A DNA stretch of 64,000 bases. It comes from Zygotorulaspora mrakii. Its lineage: Eukaryota; Ascomycota; Saccharomycetes; Saccharomycetales; Saccharomycetaceae. Positions 20,401 through 29,142 of this stretch are shown one piece after another (positions within the stretch are counted from its first letter, which is position 1; every line of letters starts with the position of its first letter). The stretch lies in assembly GCF_013402915.1 (NCBI RefSeq), contig NC_050722.1:248001-312000 (forward strand), read 5' to 3'. Position numbers and translations under genes: made by a program. The notes under the pieces were generated by a model. That model saw nothing but the letters and a program-made list of their open reading frames with translations, was not told the origin of the DNA and ran no database searches.

Positions 20401-20771
20401 TCTGCGTCCAACTGCTGGAACGACATATCGTACGTGGCAGGATCGAAGTTCGCTGGTAAGGGCTTACGTTTATAGCTTGCTTCAGTCTCCTCGCTTTCTG
20501 CGAGTTCATGTTCCATCTGAGACAGCTCTTCTTCAAAAGTGGAAGCCAGCTCCTTGCCATGTACCTCATTATTCTTCGCTTTGTATCCCTGCTCATTGTA
20601 CTTTCGAAATGAGTCCGTGGGAATTATCTCGATAGTTGATACAGGTTCGCTGCCAACACCATGGTCCTGAGATTGAAGCCTCAATCTCTTCTCAAAAACT
20701 ATGCCGTTCTCTGGTGCTTCGTCATCACCGGCTCTCTTCAAATCCGAAGTTGTCTCTTCAGCATTGTCCAT
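17469..20771 (-). CDS. POL3: DNA polymerase delta catalytic subunit Pol3
   Basis: Pol3 is the family B replicative polymerase of the lagging strand and of repair synthesis. From the ATG at 20771 it has 1100 aa (1097 in S. cerevisiae); the frame extends 19 codons to a TTG, which I reject. The exonuclease Exo I motif FDIECAG lies near residue 320. Polymerase motifs are [10 protein letters not shown] (A), [12 protein letters not shown] (B) and YGDTDSVMV (C). The C-terminal CysA (CKNC...CLNC) and CysB (CQRC...CSNKNC) modules are complete; CysB binds the 4Fe-4S cluster needed to hold Pol31. An MluI box upstream fits S-phase expression. It belongs to the chromosome IV set (YDL102W). Confidence 0.98.
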   Translation of the reverse strand: MDNAEETTSDLKRAGDDEAPENGIVFEKRLRLQSQDHGVGSEPVSTIEIIPTDSFRKYNEQGYKAKNNEVHGKELASTFEEELSQMEHELAESEETEASYKRKPLPANFDPATYDMSFQQLDAEQSTLHGFSDDGTSTVVRFFGVTEEGYSILCNVTGFQHYLYLPVPNLPGTSDQNEIDGFLRYLNENFDNKVSRIEQVARQSIWGYSGDNKLPFWKIYVTYPNALNKIRTAFERGHLTYKSWFSSGITTYDNIAYTLRLMIDCGIVGMSWITLPKKKYKMIADNERVSTCQLEVRVNYRDLVSHEPEGEWSHSSPLRILSFDIECAGRIGVFPEPQHDPVIQIANVMSIAGARKPFIRNVFTVDSCAPITGSQVFSHKTEVEMLKNWRDFVVAADPDVIIGYNTSNFDFPYLLDRAKALKVDIFPYFGRLTNVKQEVKDSVFSSKAYGTRESKTVNIDGRLQLDLLQFVQREYKLRSYTLNAVSAHFLGEQKEDVHYSIITSLQNGDSETRRRLAVYCLKDAYLPLRLLEKLMALVNYTEMARVTGVPFSYLLSRGQQIKVVSQLFRKCLQIDTVIPNMQSQGSDEQYEGATVIEPIRGYYDIPIATLDFNSLYPSIMMAHNLCYTTLCDKKTVERLGLKIEEDYVVSPNGDYFVTSKIRRGILPIILEELIGARQRAKKDLKNETEPFKRDVLNGRQLALKISANSVYGFTGATVGKLPCLAISSSVTSFGRNMIMLTKQSVEEKYSIKNGFEHDAVVVYGDTDSVMVKFGTNDLKESMRLGAEAASYVSTLFKHPINLEFEKAYYPYLLINKKRYAGLYWTNPDKYDKLDQKGLASVRRDSCPLVSIVMNKVLKLILIDRNVERALAFIAETINQILHNEADISKLIISKTLAPNYTNPQPHAILTERMKKRDGFGPNVGDRVDYVIIGGNDKLYNRAEDPLYVLEHNIQIDSRYYLTNQLQNPIISIITPILGEKRANAMFVVKSIKISTGNMKGGLMGFIKKVDSCKNCKSPLKKGEGPLCLNCIQKSGELYIKSLYNVRELEEKFARLWTQCQRCAGTLHNEVLCSNKNCDIFYMRVKAKKELQENVEQLSKW

Positions 20772-20909
20772 GTCAGTAAATGCAGATGCAAAATCAAAAC
20801 ACACTTGCTGAGATGCTAGTTTACTCAACTGCCCTACCAGTATTATGTCTTTCCTGTGCTTTCGATTTTGACTCAGTCTTCCTTCATACCTGTACGTGTT
20901 CCAGCATTA

Positions 20910-20915
20910 ACGCGT
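20910..20915. promoter_or_regulatory. MluI cell-cycle box (ACGCGT) upstream of POL3
   Basis: A perfect palindromic box (AACGCGTT context) lies 139 bp upstream of the POL3 ATG. In S. cerevisiae DNA replication genes, including POL3, carry such MBF sites and peak at G1/S. The motif is direct; its function is inferred from family knowledge. Confidence 0.7.
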
Positions 20916-20937
20916 TTTCTCTTTGCAAGGCCCTGTG

Positions 20938-20954
20938 CACGTGGATTTCACGTG
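20938..20954. promoter_or_regulatory. Two CACGTG E-boxes, 5 bp apart
   Basis: CACGTG occurs at 20938-20943 and again at 20949-20954, the second as TTCACGTGA. This is the core bound by Cbf1 and Pho4. They lie about 170 bp from the POL3 start and 385 bp from the HLJ1 start. Their target is not clear. Confidence 0.4.
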
Positions 20955-21337
20955 AGATCGTATGCGCTCCGCCATAGATGAGGAACGTGGCAAACATAAG
21001 CAGGTAAGCATGCAAGAGCTCTAGCATTCTTCTGAGCTCCACGAATCGTGTCATTTGTGTATCGCATTTTGGTTTATCACGATTTCTTTCAACTTCTCAC
21101 TGAGCGAACTGCAGGTTTCCAACAAAGGCGTGAAAATCGGAACATTTCAACTTGATCAAAAGTATCAAGTAGGTATTCAAGACGGGAATTTCGTAAATTG
21201 TGCATCTTCTCAGGTTTCGTATTGTCGATTACAACATACTCGTACTTTTTGGATACAGCTTTAGCTTTCGTGGGAGGATTTGCATTAATATTTGAACTAA
21301 ACTCAGTGGTCACTGAAGTTCGGTAAGGTGTATCACA

Positions 21338-22012
21338 ATGGTGGAGTCATCCTATACTGTGGAGCAGGAAAAGATCGCTCTGGAGGTTCTGTCGAAGAAT
21401 AAGCAAGAATTTTATGAAATTTTGAAGGTGAATCGGAGCGCAGATGATCAGGAAATCAAGAAATCGTATAGAAAACTAGCCATCAAGCTGCATCCAGATA
21501 AGAACCCACATCCAAGGGCGAGCGAAGCGTTCAAAGTAATCAATAGGGCATTTGAAGTACTGAGTGATGCAGAGAAGCGTCAGATGTACGACAGGTTGGG
21601 GAGAGACCCTGATGACAGAAGCATGCCTTCAGGATCAAGTTCATCGTACCAGGCAGGGTTTCCACAAGAAGCCTTTTTTGGTCGTCGTCATGCAGATCCC
21701 CGGGAAGACATATTCGACTATCTTTTCAACATGGGTGGTGGAAGTCCATTTGGTGGGCCATTTGGTAACCATCCATTTGGGTCACCATTCATGAACGGCG
21801 GAGGCGCCTCTACGTTTACTTTTGGTGGACCCGGTGGCTTCAGAGTCTATACTAACACACCTAGGCATGCTCAGCAACGACAGAGGCAACGACAACAACA
21901 GCAACAGCAAGAGGGTGATAGGGAGCAGGATGTTAATCAAAGCATAAGGGTTCTCTTGCCATTGTTGGTGCTCTTCCTTGTGCCCTTGCTGGAAAGGTTT
22001 GTATTCGGATAA
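21338..22012 (+). CDS. HLJ1: ER-membrane J-protein Hlj1
   Basis: Hlj1 is an Hsp40 co-chaperone anchored in the ER membrane with its J domain in the cytosol, working with Ssa Hsp70 in ER-associated degradation. Its 224 aa equal the S. cerevisiae length. The J domain spans about residues 22-90 with His52-Pro53-Asp54. A Gly/Phe-rich segment with FGG/GPF repeats follows at about 120-175, then an Arg/Gln repeat at about 180-195. A C-terminal hydrophobic anchor closes the protein (about 204-224), making it tail-anchored and a possible client of the Get3 pathway whose gene is 10 kb away. Confidence 0.95.
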   Translation: MVESSYTVEQEKIALEVLSKNKQEFYEILKVNRSADDQEIKKSYRKLAIKLHPDKNPHPRASEAFKVINRAFEVLSDAEKRQMYDRLGRDPDDRSMPSGSSSSYQAGFPQEAFFGRRHADPREDIFDYLFNMGGGSPFGGPFGNHPFGSPFMNGGGASTFTFGGPGGFRVYTNTPRHAQQRQRQRQQQQQQEGDREQDVNQSIRVLLPLLVLFLVPLLERFVFG

Positions 22013-22301
22013 AAATCAACAATCAACGAGCATTTAATAAAGCAGTGTCATTTCATTAGGCAGTAAGTAAAAATATAATAAAGTCAAAGGTTTAGTAGCT
22101 CTGCTCCTGTCGTTTTTTCAAGGAAATTCATTCTATCGAATATAAATATAGGTGACAATTTGATTACTTGTCCTCTAACTTTCTTTAATATGTATATATT
22201 TGATAAATTATCTAATTACAAGTTTATTTGTATTATGCTAACTTTTTAACGTCTATTTGGATGTATATGCTGAATTTTACCTTCAGTGCTTTTTTCATAA
22301 A

Positions 22302-25300
22302 TCACTCGAGATCATGCATCCTTTGTTCAATGATCGCTCTAATTTCTTCGTCCTCTTCATCGTTATCCTTCAGTGTAAATCTCAGTTTTTTTGGGATGAT
22401 TGAAGTTCTTTTATCTTTTGATTTACCATTTTTATTTGAATCGATATCTTCCTCAGCAATTTGTCTTTTGATTAGTTTGCCACTTGGCAACATCTCATAC
22501 TTATCATTATCATAATTGTTCAAAGCCCATTCTCCTTTGTTGGAAGTGATATTTTCAGGATCGCTTGTCGACGTTGTATTGGTCCTTGTTCTCCCATTTT
22601 CCATTTGCGATTCATTTTTGCTACTTGCACTGGAATTTGCTCTGGATCTGGGTGAGAAGACCCTATCCCTATACGTTTTAAACGTTCCGGGATCTCTTTC
22701 CCAAGTCCAACCCTGTTTCATTTCGTTATAAGCCCCAAATTCCAATTTTTTGCGAACTTCACTTCTCTGTTCTAATCTTGCGAAAATGTCAGTATCGGTT
22801 GGTCTAATCATAACAATGAATGTTTTATAAACAATATCAACCATTATCGGTAAGGAAATTAAAACGAGAACTGTAGCATAGAACGTTATGTCGTTTCCGA
22901 AAGTTTCGTAGAGACCATGTTGCACATCATATATTTTACCTGCTTTTTGAAGCCGCGGAATTATGCAACACCACAGAAGCCATCCAATGCATGAAATTAT
23001 GACAGAAGTAAAGGCCAACCAATTTCTATTATGCGTCTCCACAAATTGACATTTGATGTTAATTAGAAAAATGAGTGCAGTGTAGTTTACAACTCCCAAA
23101 GGATATAAAGTGTTGTCGCTCAATGATGTCTCACCCCATGCGATAACATTTAAAAATGTAATTAAAAGGGAGTTGCAGGTTCCTAAAATAATCCACTGTA
23201 GAAATATCGAAAGATTGAATGCCTGAGACAGCCTTCCAGTAGTGTAAAGCTCTGGCACTGTTAGTAAAGTAACTGGCTTCAAATCTTTCTCAAACATACC
23301 AATACATAGCACCGGTAATGATGTGAAAAGAGTGTTAAAGACAGATAAAGACCATGATTCATAAAGAGAAGTACCAGAAAACATTGTATATCTCTGATAA
23401 ATTAACTGGGTCAAATAAAATGCAATTTCTTTGTAAAAAGTACAAAGAACAAATTTGGAAGTACGAATATAGTTGTAGCGGCCATGCACAAAAAGAAGTT
23501 TGGTTAAAAATCTAAATTGAGCAATGGAATAATCAGATGATCTCGATGCTTGTAACCCTTCCTTACCTGCAATACCGATTCCTATATCAGCAGATTGGAT
23601 CATGGCAATGTCATTTGCACCATCACCTATGGCCAAAGTAACTAAATTTTTGCGCGTATTGCGAATATTACTTACCATTAAAGCTTTCTGAGACGGCGAG
23701 GCACGACAGCATATCACAGAGTCAGTTTTGGTACAAAGTTCGATGAAAACAGACATGAGAGTGGGATTGTTTTCAAATAGACCTAGAGTTGCACCATCGA
23801 TAACAATAACGCAATGCGCAACATTTCCAGATTCAATTTCCTGCGTGATCACATTCATTTTTGAAACGATATTCTCATCGTTGGTAGTTAATATGACTAC
23901 AGTAGAATAATCGTAAATAAGCTTGCATGAATATCCAATGTTAATGGCTGTTTCTCTTTTATCTCCGGTCAACATCCACATGTGTATGCCAGCTCGTCTT
24001 ATCTTCTCTATGGACTCTGCTACACCTTCTTGAAGCTTGTCTTCTATTGCGGTTGCTCCCAGTAAGTGCAGTTCCTCCTCAATTTCTTCACCAACTTCGT
24101 CTATTTTGGTTTTGCGATTTGTTAGTGATGTTTTAGCTTTGTGATATCGCTGGGCCCATTCATCGTATTCACTTGTACTTATCCATTTGTAGCTATACAG
24201 CAAAGTTCTCAGACCTTCGGTTGAGAACTCATCAATGGCTTGGAGAGTCCTTTCAATGACAAATTCTTCGTTACTCATCAAGTTATCGTCCCCAATGTAA
24301 TTAAGGATACTATTTGTGTAAGAAGGAACTCCACCGTGTTGGGACACATTCTTGTGAGGCGACCCATTTGAAGCTTGGCCATGGTCCACCGACTTTCTGG
24401 ATCCATACTTTTCCTGTTGCTGCTTGTGCAACGATTTTCTGCTTTGGTTAATTACATCCCCAATTTCATCATCATTTCGCTTAATGGTATTCAAAAATTG
24501 ATCGATTGAATCAATCTGCATCTCTGGATCATGGCGATTGTTGGCATTTCGAGACATACTTTTTCTGACAGCTTGTAGAGACAGACTACCTTTCGAAGCG
24601 CTTGATAATGACGATCTAAGTTTGTTGTTAATAACATCATCCTCATTTGCAAGTCGCTCTAGAGACATTCTTTGTTGAATGATAAGTTCTGCTTCAGCAT
24701 CTTTGCGTTCTTTTGTGTTAGCATTTACTTCATTTAGCTTCTGAAATGCCACATCACGATTGGATAGTCTTTCGAAGATCACATTATCAGCACCTTTACA
24801 GATGAGTAATACTCTATCAGGTTCATTGGGCATTTTTACTAGCACCGACATTCTCTTTCTTTGGGAATTGAAATCGATGTAATTCAAAATTTCATAATCA
24901 TCCAGTTGTGGTTCGTCCTCGAAGCCGTTTGGAAAGGTTTTAATCGTAAGTGACTGGGCATTTCTGTTGAATACCATATATCCCAAATCTCTTGCTGCAG
25001 TTACCAGTGCAAGTTCGTCCGGCGAAGATGATTGGTATTCTATGGCATCCTCTCTTTCAGGAAAGTTTTCATTTCTTTTAGGTAAACATGTGTGACACAA
25101 AGCAAGTGACAGAATAAAAAATTTAGCTTTTTGAGCAAATACTGTTTGTGGATGTTTTTGAACATATTCTATCAATTCATATGATGTCTTTAAAGGGGCT
25201 GGACCCTCGGTAGTCTGAGGAGTCTTAGTCGAAAACAAGGTGGGGTCTCCTTTTCCGTATAAGGATTTCATACTTGGTCTGCCGGTATATGTTGCTGTAG

Positions 25301-27233
25301 AGTTTCCCTTGTATTCTACTGATTTTCTTCCGGCAAACACTCCATGAACAGAATGATCATCATTAGAATCATTTTGAAGACTAAATTGATCAAGGATACC
25401 ACGACTATCATATGATATCACTTCAACATCATTGTTTACTCTAGATGTAACTGCTTTAATAGGTTCGTCTCCAGGGTCCACATCGTGGAGCCAAGATGTA
25501 CCACATAATGAGAATTTTCGAAATATCATCTTATTCTCCGTCAAAGTGCCTGTCTTGTCGCTGAAAATATATGATACCTGTCCCAGTTCTTCTAAAATTG
25601 TGGCTGTTCGAGACTCACAAGGTGTATTTGTTTCTGCGTGATACATATCGATATCCCACTCCATCAATTTGCTTTGCATGACTTTTATTATTTCCATTGT
25701 GACGTATAAGGATAAAGGAATCATGGTATTATACATGATGATGAATGACATAATAGTTGGTGCAACACCTGCATCGGTTTGCAATAAATACCATGCTTGG
25801 TTTTGATCAATGAATTTTCTATTAACGAGAACATGGCCCAAATATGAGAAAAATGACACACATGCGACAACAAGGACCATGAATGCTACAATTCCATTCA
25901 AAATTCTCTGCAATTTTGGGGCCTTTACCCTAGGATTCTTTAGAGCATTCATACGGATTTTGGTTTCTTCACCCGTGAAGATAACCATTCCAACTACGTT
26001 TTGTGTGTTTCTCAGAATACTACCACGATAAATAACATTTTCTGGGCCTAAAGGAAACTTCAATAACGAGCCGTTCTGATTGCCACGCATTTCCAAATTA
26101 CCTTCGAAATTATAAAGGTCAATATTGGGATCCTCTACGGTAACCTTTGTGTTTATGTTTGCGAGGCCGGAAGCAGAACGTGCCAATTTACATAGTTCCA
26201 GATGAGGTTGTCTACTTTTCAAATTTGTTTCTCCGTCTAACGCCATGGTTTCAACATAACATTCATTGTTATCTCCATCACAAGCCAATAGCAACATATC
26301 CGCGGGGACCCAGTCGTCCTGTTTTAACAGGACAAAATCTCCAACACGCAAGTTTTGCCATTGTTTCTTTTCGGTGAAAACGCTATGTCTTTCCTTTAGC
26401 ATTTCGAAGTTGTTAAATTGAGTGAAATTTGGACCAGATTTTGACTGATTAGTAACATTCAAACTAGCAAAGCTTCTTGCATGCTCGGTTTTAGTACTCT
26501 TGGACAATGCAGACTCTTGTGAGGAAGGCCTCGATCCAACCTTAATTTTGAGAAGCACCTCCGCCTCTTTTTCGTTTTCCTCTTTATCTAGGCGATGCCT
26601 TCTGAAATCATCCCACGCTTCCCTTGCCATTGAAATACTCATAAATACGCATAAAGGGATAATTGTTGTGTAAGTACCTGTAGTAGACCAACCTGGAACC
26701 ATTTGTAAAATAGCCACCAGGAAAAAATATGCATTGGCGATCTTTGAAAATTGAGCATAGATCTGTCGAGGAAAGAAGGTATAAACAGTGTATCTGGATG
26801 AAGTTATCCTATTTTTACAATACGGTACCCCTAATCGCTCATCTATGAGCTGGTCCCACTTCGGCGAGGAATAATGTTTATACTCCGCTGTATCATGGTC
26901 TAAAATAATGGGTATATGTCGGCCATCCTTTGAATGAATTTCTCTTGTTCTATTCATAATACCATCCAATATTCTTGTGAATGTACCGGGAGGTTTGGTA
27001 CTTCGGTTATTGGACTCTTCATCCTCCTCAAGCTCCTCCTCATATTCTTCGTAAATTTCATCCTCCTCTCTGTTTCCGTTGTTACCATCGGAATCGTTCC
27101 CCCCATTTTCCTGTATGTCTTCCATCTCAATGCCTTGATCCTTACGTTTATAAAACTTGTCATATAAGTGCTTATTGAACATCTGCGTGCGCAATGAAAC
27201 TGACCTTTTCCTTTTCCCAGATGAACTTGACAT
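22302..27233 (-). CDS. DNF3: P4-ATPase aminophospholipid flippase Dnf3
   Basis: Dnf3 is a flippase of the trans-Golgi and vesicles that moves phosphatidylserine and phosphatidylethanolamine to the cytosolic leaflet; it works with a Cdc50-family subunit (Crf1) in S. cerevisiae. It has 1643 aa (1656 in S. cerevisiae). The phosphorylated Asp559 is in SDKTGTLTENKM, the hinge is GDGANDIAMIQ, and ten membrane segments are spread in the usual 2+2+6 pattern. Long polar insertions in the nucleotide-binding domain (about residues 840-980) and the acidic N-terminal tail are typical of Dnf3. It is the largest gene of the window. Divergent from QRI1. It belongs to the chromosome XIII set (YMR162C). Confidence 0.97.
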   Translation of the reverse strand: MSSSSGKRKRSVSLRTQMFNKHLYDKFYKRKDQGIEMEDIQENGGNDSDGNNGNREEDEIYEEYEEELEEDEESNNRSTKPPGTFTRILDGIMNRTREIHSKDGRHIPIILDHDTAEYKHYSSPKWDQLIDERLGVPYCKNRITSSRYTVYTFFPRQIYAQFSKIANAYFFLVAILQMVPGWSTTGTYTTIIPLCVFMSISMAREAWDDFRRHRLDKEENEKEAEVLLKIKVGSRPSSQESALSKSTKTEHARSFASLNVTNQSKSGPNFTQFNNFEMLKERHSVFTEKKQWQNLRVGDFVLLKQDDWVPADMLLLACDGDNNECYVETMALDGETNLKSRQPHLELCKLARSASGLANINTKVTVEDPNIDLYNFEGNLEMRGNQNGSLLKFPLGPENVIYRGSILRNTQNVVGMVIFTGEETKIRMNALKNPRVKAPKLQRILNGIVAFMVLVVACVSFFSYLGHVLVNRKFIDQNQAWYLLQTDAGVAPTIMSFIIMYNTMIPLSLYVTMEIIKVMQSKLMEWDIDMYHAETNTPCESRTATILEELGQVSYIFSDKTGTLTENKMIFRKFSLCGTSWLHDVDPGDEPIKAVTSRVNNDVEVISYDSRGILDQFSLQNDSNDDHSVHGVFAGRKSVEYKGNSTATYTGRPSMKSLYGKGDPTLFSTKTPQTTEGPAPLKTSYELIEYVQKHPQTVFAQKAKFFILSLALCHTCLPKRNENFPEREDAIEYQSSSPDELALVTAARDLGYMVFNRNAQSLTIKTFPNGFEDEPQLDDYEILNYIDFNSQRKRMSVLVKMPNEPDRVLLICKGADNVIFERLSNRDVAFQKLNEVNANTKERKDAEAELIIQQRMSLERLANEDDVINNKLRSSLSSASKGSLSLQAVRKSMSRNANNRHDPEMQIDSIDQFLNTIKRNDDEIGDVINQSRKSLHKQQQEKYGSRKSVDHGQASNGSPHKNVSQHGGVPSYTNSILNYIGDDNLMSNEEFVIERTLQAIDEFSTEGLRTLLYSYKWISTSEYDEWAQRYHKAKTSLTNRKTKIDEVGEEIEEELHLLGATAIEDKLQEGVAESIEKIRRAGIHMWMLTGDKRETAINIGYSCKLIYDYSTVVILTTNDENIVSKMNVITQEIESGNVAHCVIVIDGATLGLFENNPTLMSVFIELCTKTDSVICCRASPSQKALMVSNIRNTRKNLVTLAIGDGANDIAMIQSADIGIGIAGKEGLQASRSSDYSIAQFRFLTKLLFVHGRYNYIRTSKFVLCTFYKEIAFYLTQLIYQRYTMFSGTSLYESWSLSVFNTLFTSLPVLCIGMFEKDLKPVTLLTVPELYTTGRLSQAFNLSIFLQWIILGTCNSLLITFLNVIAWGETSLSDNTLYPLGVVNYTALIFLINIKCQFVETHNRNWLAFTSVIISCIGWLLWCCIIPRLQKAGKIYDVQHGLYETFGNDITFYATVLVLISLPIMVDIVYKTFIVMIRPTDTDIFARLEQRSEVRKKLEFGAYNEMKQGWTWERDPGTFKTYRDRVFSPRSRANSSASSKNESQMENGRTRTNTTSTSDPENITSNKGEWALNNYDNDKYEMLPSGKLIKRQIAEEDIDSNKNGKSKDKRTSIIPKKLRFTLKDNDEEDEEIRAIIEQRMHDLE

Positions 27234-27605
27234 CCTCCTCCAATTAAATCACAATGCCGACTCCACTGTTACGTTTTCCTGGCTAAAATTGACCTTGTTC
27301 AGGAATACTGATTACACAGAACTTCACCAGTCAGATCTGGACTCCTAGAAAGTAAAAATGATGGCTATTTCAGAGCCACAGTCAACGCTCCTGTTTTAAC
27401 GTTCTTATTATCGTTCTATATTTATTTACCAAAAAGCTTATGCTTTTTTTTAAATGTTTCTTTTAGGCTTAGCTCGATAGCTTTAGGTCAATAACCCGAC
27501 ACCTAAAAGTCCAAGGAAAGGGTTCAAAAAAATCTGTCACAAATTCGCGACCTTCCAAGAAGAGCCCAACACAAAAGTGTCAATTGTAACGTGCTGCCAA
27601 CTGAA
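27234..27605. other. Divergent promoter region DNF3/QRI1
   Basis: This 372-bp AT-rich region lies between the two starts. I see no recognisable site, RNA gene or coding frame in it. Confidence 0.5.
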
Positions 27606-29024
27606 ATGAGCATAATGGAAGAGTTTATCAAGGCCGGTCAAGGTCACCTTTTCGAACAATTGGATCAATTGCCAGTGGAAGATCAAAAGCATTTTATGGA
27701 GAACCTGAAAAGTGTCTCTGCCCGAATATCCCCAAAAAAGCTCGTTCACGATTGTAAAGAAGCTTTAAAACTAGCAGCGGCTAATTCTAAGACTGATATT
27801 TGCATCGAGCCACTTCCTGAATCGTCTTACGAGTCTATAATTGACAATGAGAAGGCAAGGGCAAAGTACGGAGATTTGGGTCGTGAAGCCATCCGTAGAG
27901 GGGAGGTGGCAGTTATTTTGATGGCAGGTGGGCAGGGTACCAGGCTGGGCTCTTTGAAGCCAAAGGGCTGTTATGATATAGGTTTGCCGTCCGGAAAGTC
28001 GCTGTTTCAAATACAGGGAGAAAAAATTCTCCGTTTGCAAGAATTGACTGGGGCTCAGAAGCCAATACCTTGGTACATTATGACTTCGGAACCCACAAGA
28101 AAGAACACTGAGGAATTTTTCGTCGAAAAAGAGTATTTTGGCTTAAGTCCGAAGCAAGTTACCTTTTTTAACCAGGGTACATTACCAGCATTTGATTTAA
28201 AGGGTGAAGAGCTTTTAATGAGTTCCCCAACAGCTTTGGTACAATCTCCAGATGGCAATGGTGGCTTGTATCGTGCTTTAAAGGATAATTGCATTGTGGA
28301 TGATTTTGTGGCCAAAGGAATCAAGCATGTCTATATGTATTGCGTCGACAACGTGCTCTCGAAAGTGGCGGATCCTGTTTTTCTTGGCTTTGCGATTGAG
28401 AATGGTTTTGATTTAGCTACAAAGGCTGTTAGGAAAAGAGACTTTAGCGAATCGGTAGGTTTAATCGCCACAAAGGATGGAAAACCATGTGTCATTGAAT
28501 ATTCAGAAATATCGCCAGAACTTGCGCAAGGTCAAAACAAAGATGGGTTGCTTAACTTACGTGCTGGAAATATTGTGAATCATTATTATTCTGTTGATCT
28601 CCTCAAGCGTGAGTTATATGATTGGTGCAATAATATGCCTTTCCATATTGCCAAGAAGAAAATTTCATTTTATGACAACAAAACGGGTGAAACTTATAAA
28701 CCAACGGAACCCAACGGTATTAAATTGGAACAATTCATATTTGATGTTTTCCCATCAGTGCCACTTGAAAAGTTCGGATGTTTGGAAGTTGACAGGACTG
28801 AAGAATTCTCTCCTCTGAAAAATGGCTTAGGAAGTTCTAATGATAATCCAGCAACTAGTCGGGAAGCTTATCTTACCTTGGGCACCTCATGGCTGAAAAA
28901 CTCAGGTGCAAAAGTTGCGGACGGTGTTCTTGTTGAAGTATCAAGCACATTGAGTTACGCGGGAGAACAGCTGTCCCAATTCAAAGATGTTCAATTCAAC
29001 GAAAATGGCACCTTTGTTGATTGA
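27606..29024 (+). CDS. QRI1: UDP-N-acetylglucosamine pyrophosphorylase Qri1
   Basis: Qri1 makes UDP-GlcNAc from UTP and GlcNAc-1-phosphate, the last step of the pathway that feeds chitin, N-glycans and GPI anchors. From the ATG at 27606 it has 472 aa (477 in S. cerevisiae); the frame opens at a GTG 5 codons earlier, and a further ATG lies at 27615. The nucleotide-binding loop LMAGGQGTRLG lies near residues 106-115. The YMYCVDNVLSK and GLIATKDGKPCVIEYSE substrate regions are intact, and the C terminus has the SYAGEQLSQF motif. Its product feeds glycan assembly, where PMT1 and GPI10 of this window also act. It belongs to the chromosome IV set (YDL103C). Confidence 0.97.
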   Translation: MSIMEEFIKAGQGHLFEQLDQLPVEDQKHFMENLKSVSARISPKKLVHDCKEALKLAAANSKTDICIEPLPESSYESIIDNEKARAKYGDLGREAIRRGEVAVILMAGGQGTRLGSLKPKGCYDIGLPSGKSLFQIQGEKILRLQELTGAQKPIPWYIMTSEPTRKNTEEFFVEKEYFGLSPKQVTFFNQGTLPAFDLKGEELLMSSPTALVQSPDGNGGLYRALKDNCIVDDFVAKGIKHVYMYCVDNVLSKVADPVFLGFAIENGFDLATKAVRKRDFSESVGLIATKDGKPCVIEYSEISPELAQGQNKDGLLNLRAGNIVNHYYSVDLLKRELYDWCNNMPFHIAKKKISFYDNKTGETYKPTEPNGIKLEQFIFDVFPSVPLEKFGCLEVDRTEEFSPLKNGLGSSNDNPATSREAYLTLGTSWLKNSGAKVADGVLVEVSSTLSYAGEQLSQFKDVQFNENGTFVD

Positions 29025-29142
29025 TGAAATGCGACGCTGAATGGAATTTTTTGGTCGCTGAATAAAGATAAATTAAGAAGAATAGATATATAAAATAGTG
29101 CAGATTAAAAGAGTTTAAATAGAATAGTTTGAATTTAGTAAG

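Larger units (their letters stand above)
20772..21337. other. Divergent promoter region POL3/HLJ1
   Basis: This 566-bp region lies between POL3 and HLJ1. It holds one MluI box and two closely spaced CACGTG hexamers (listed separately). The 74-codon minus-strand frame at 21089-21313 begins at GTG and resembles nothing. No RNA gene is seen. Confidence 0.6.

Noticed and set aside
21089..21313. 74-codon minus-strand frame between POL3 and HLJ1
   Set aside because: It begins at GTG, has no similarity to a protein I know and occupies a divergent promoter region.
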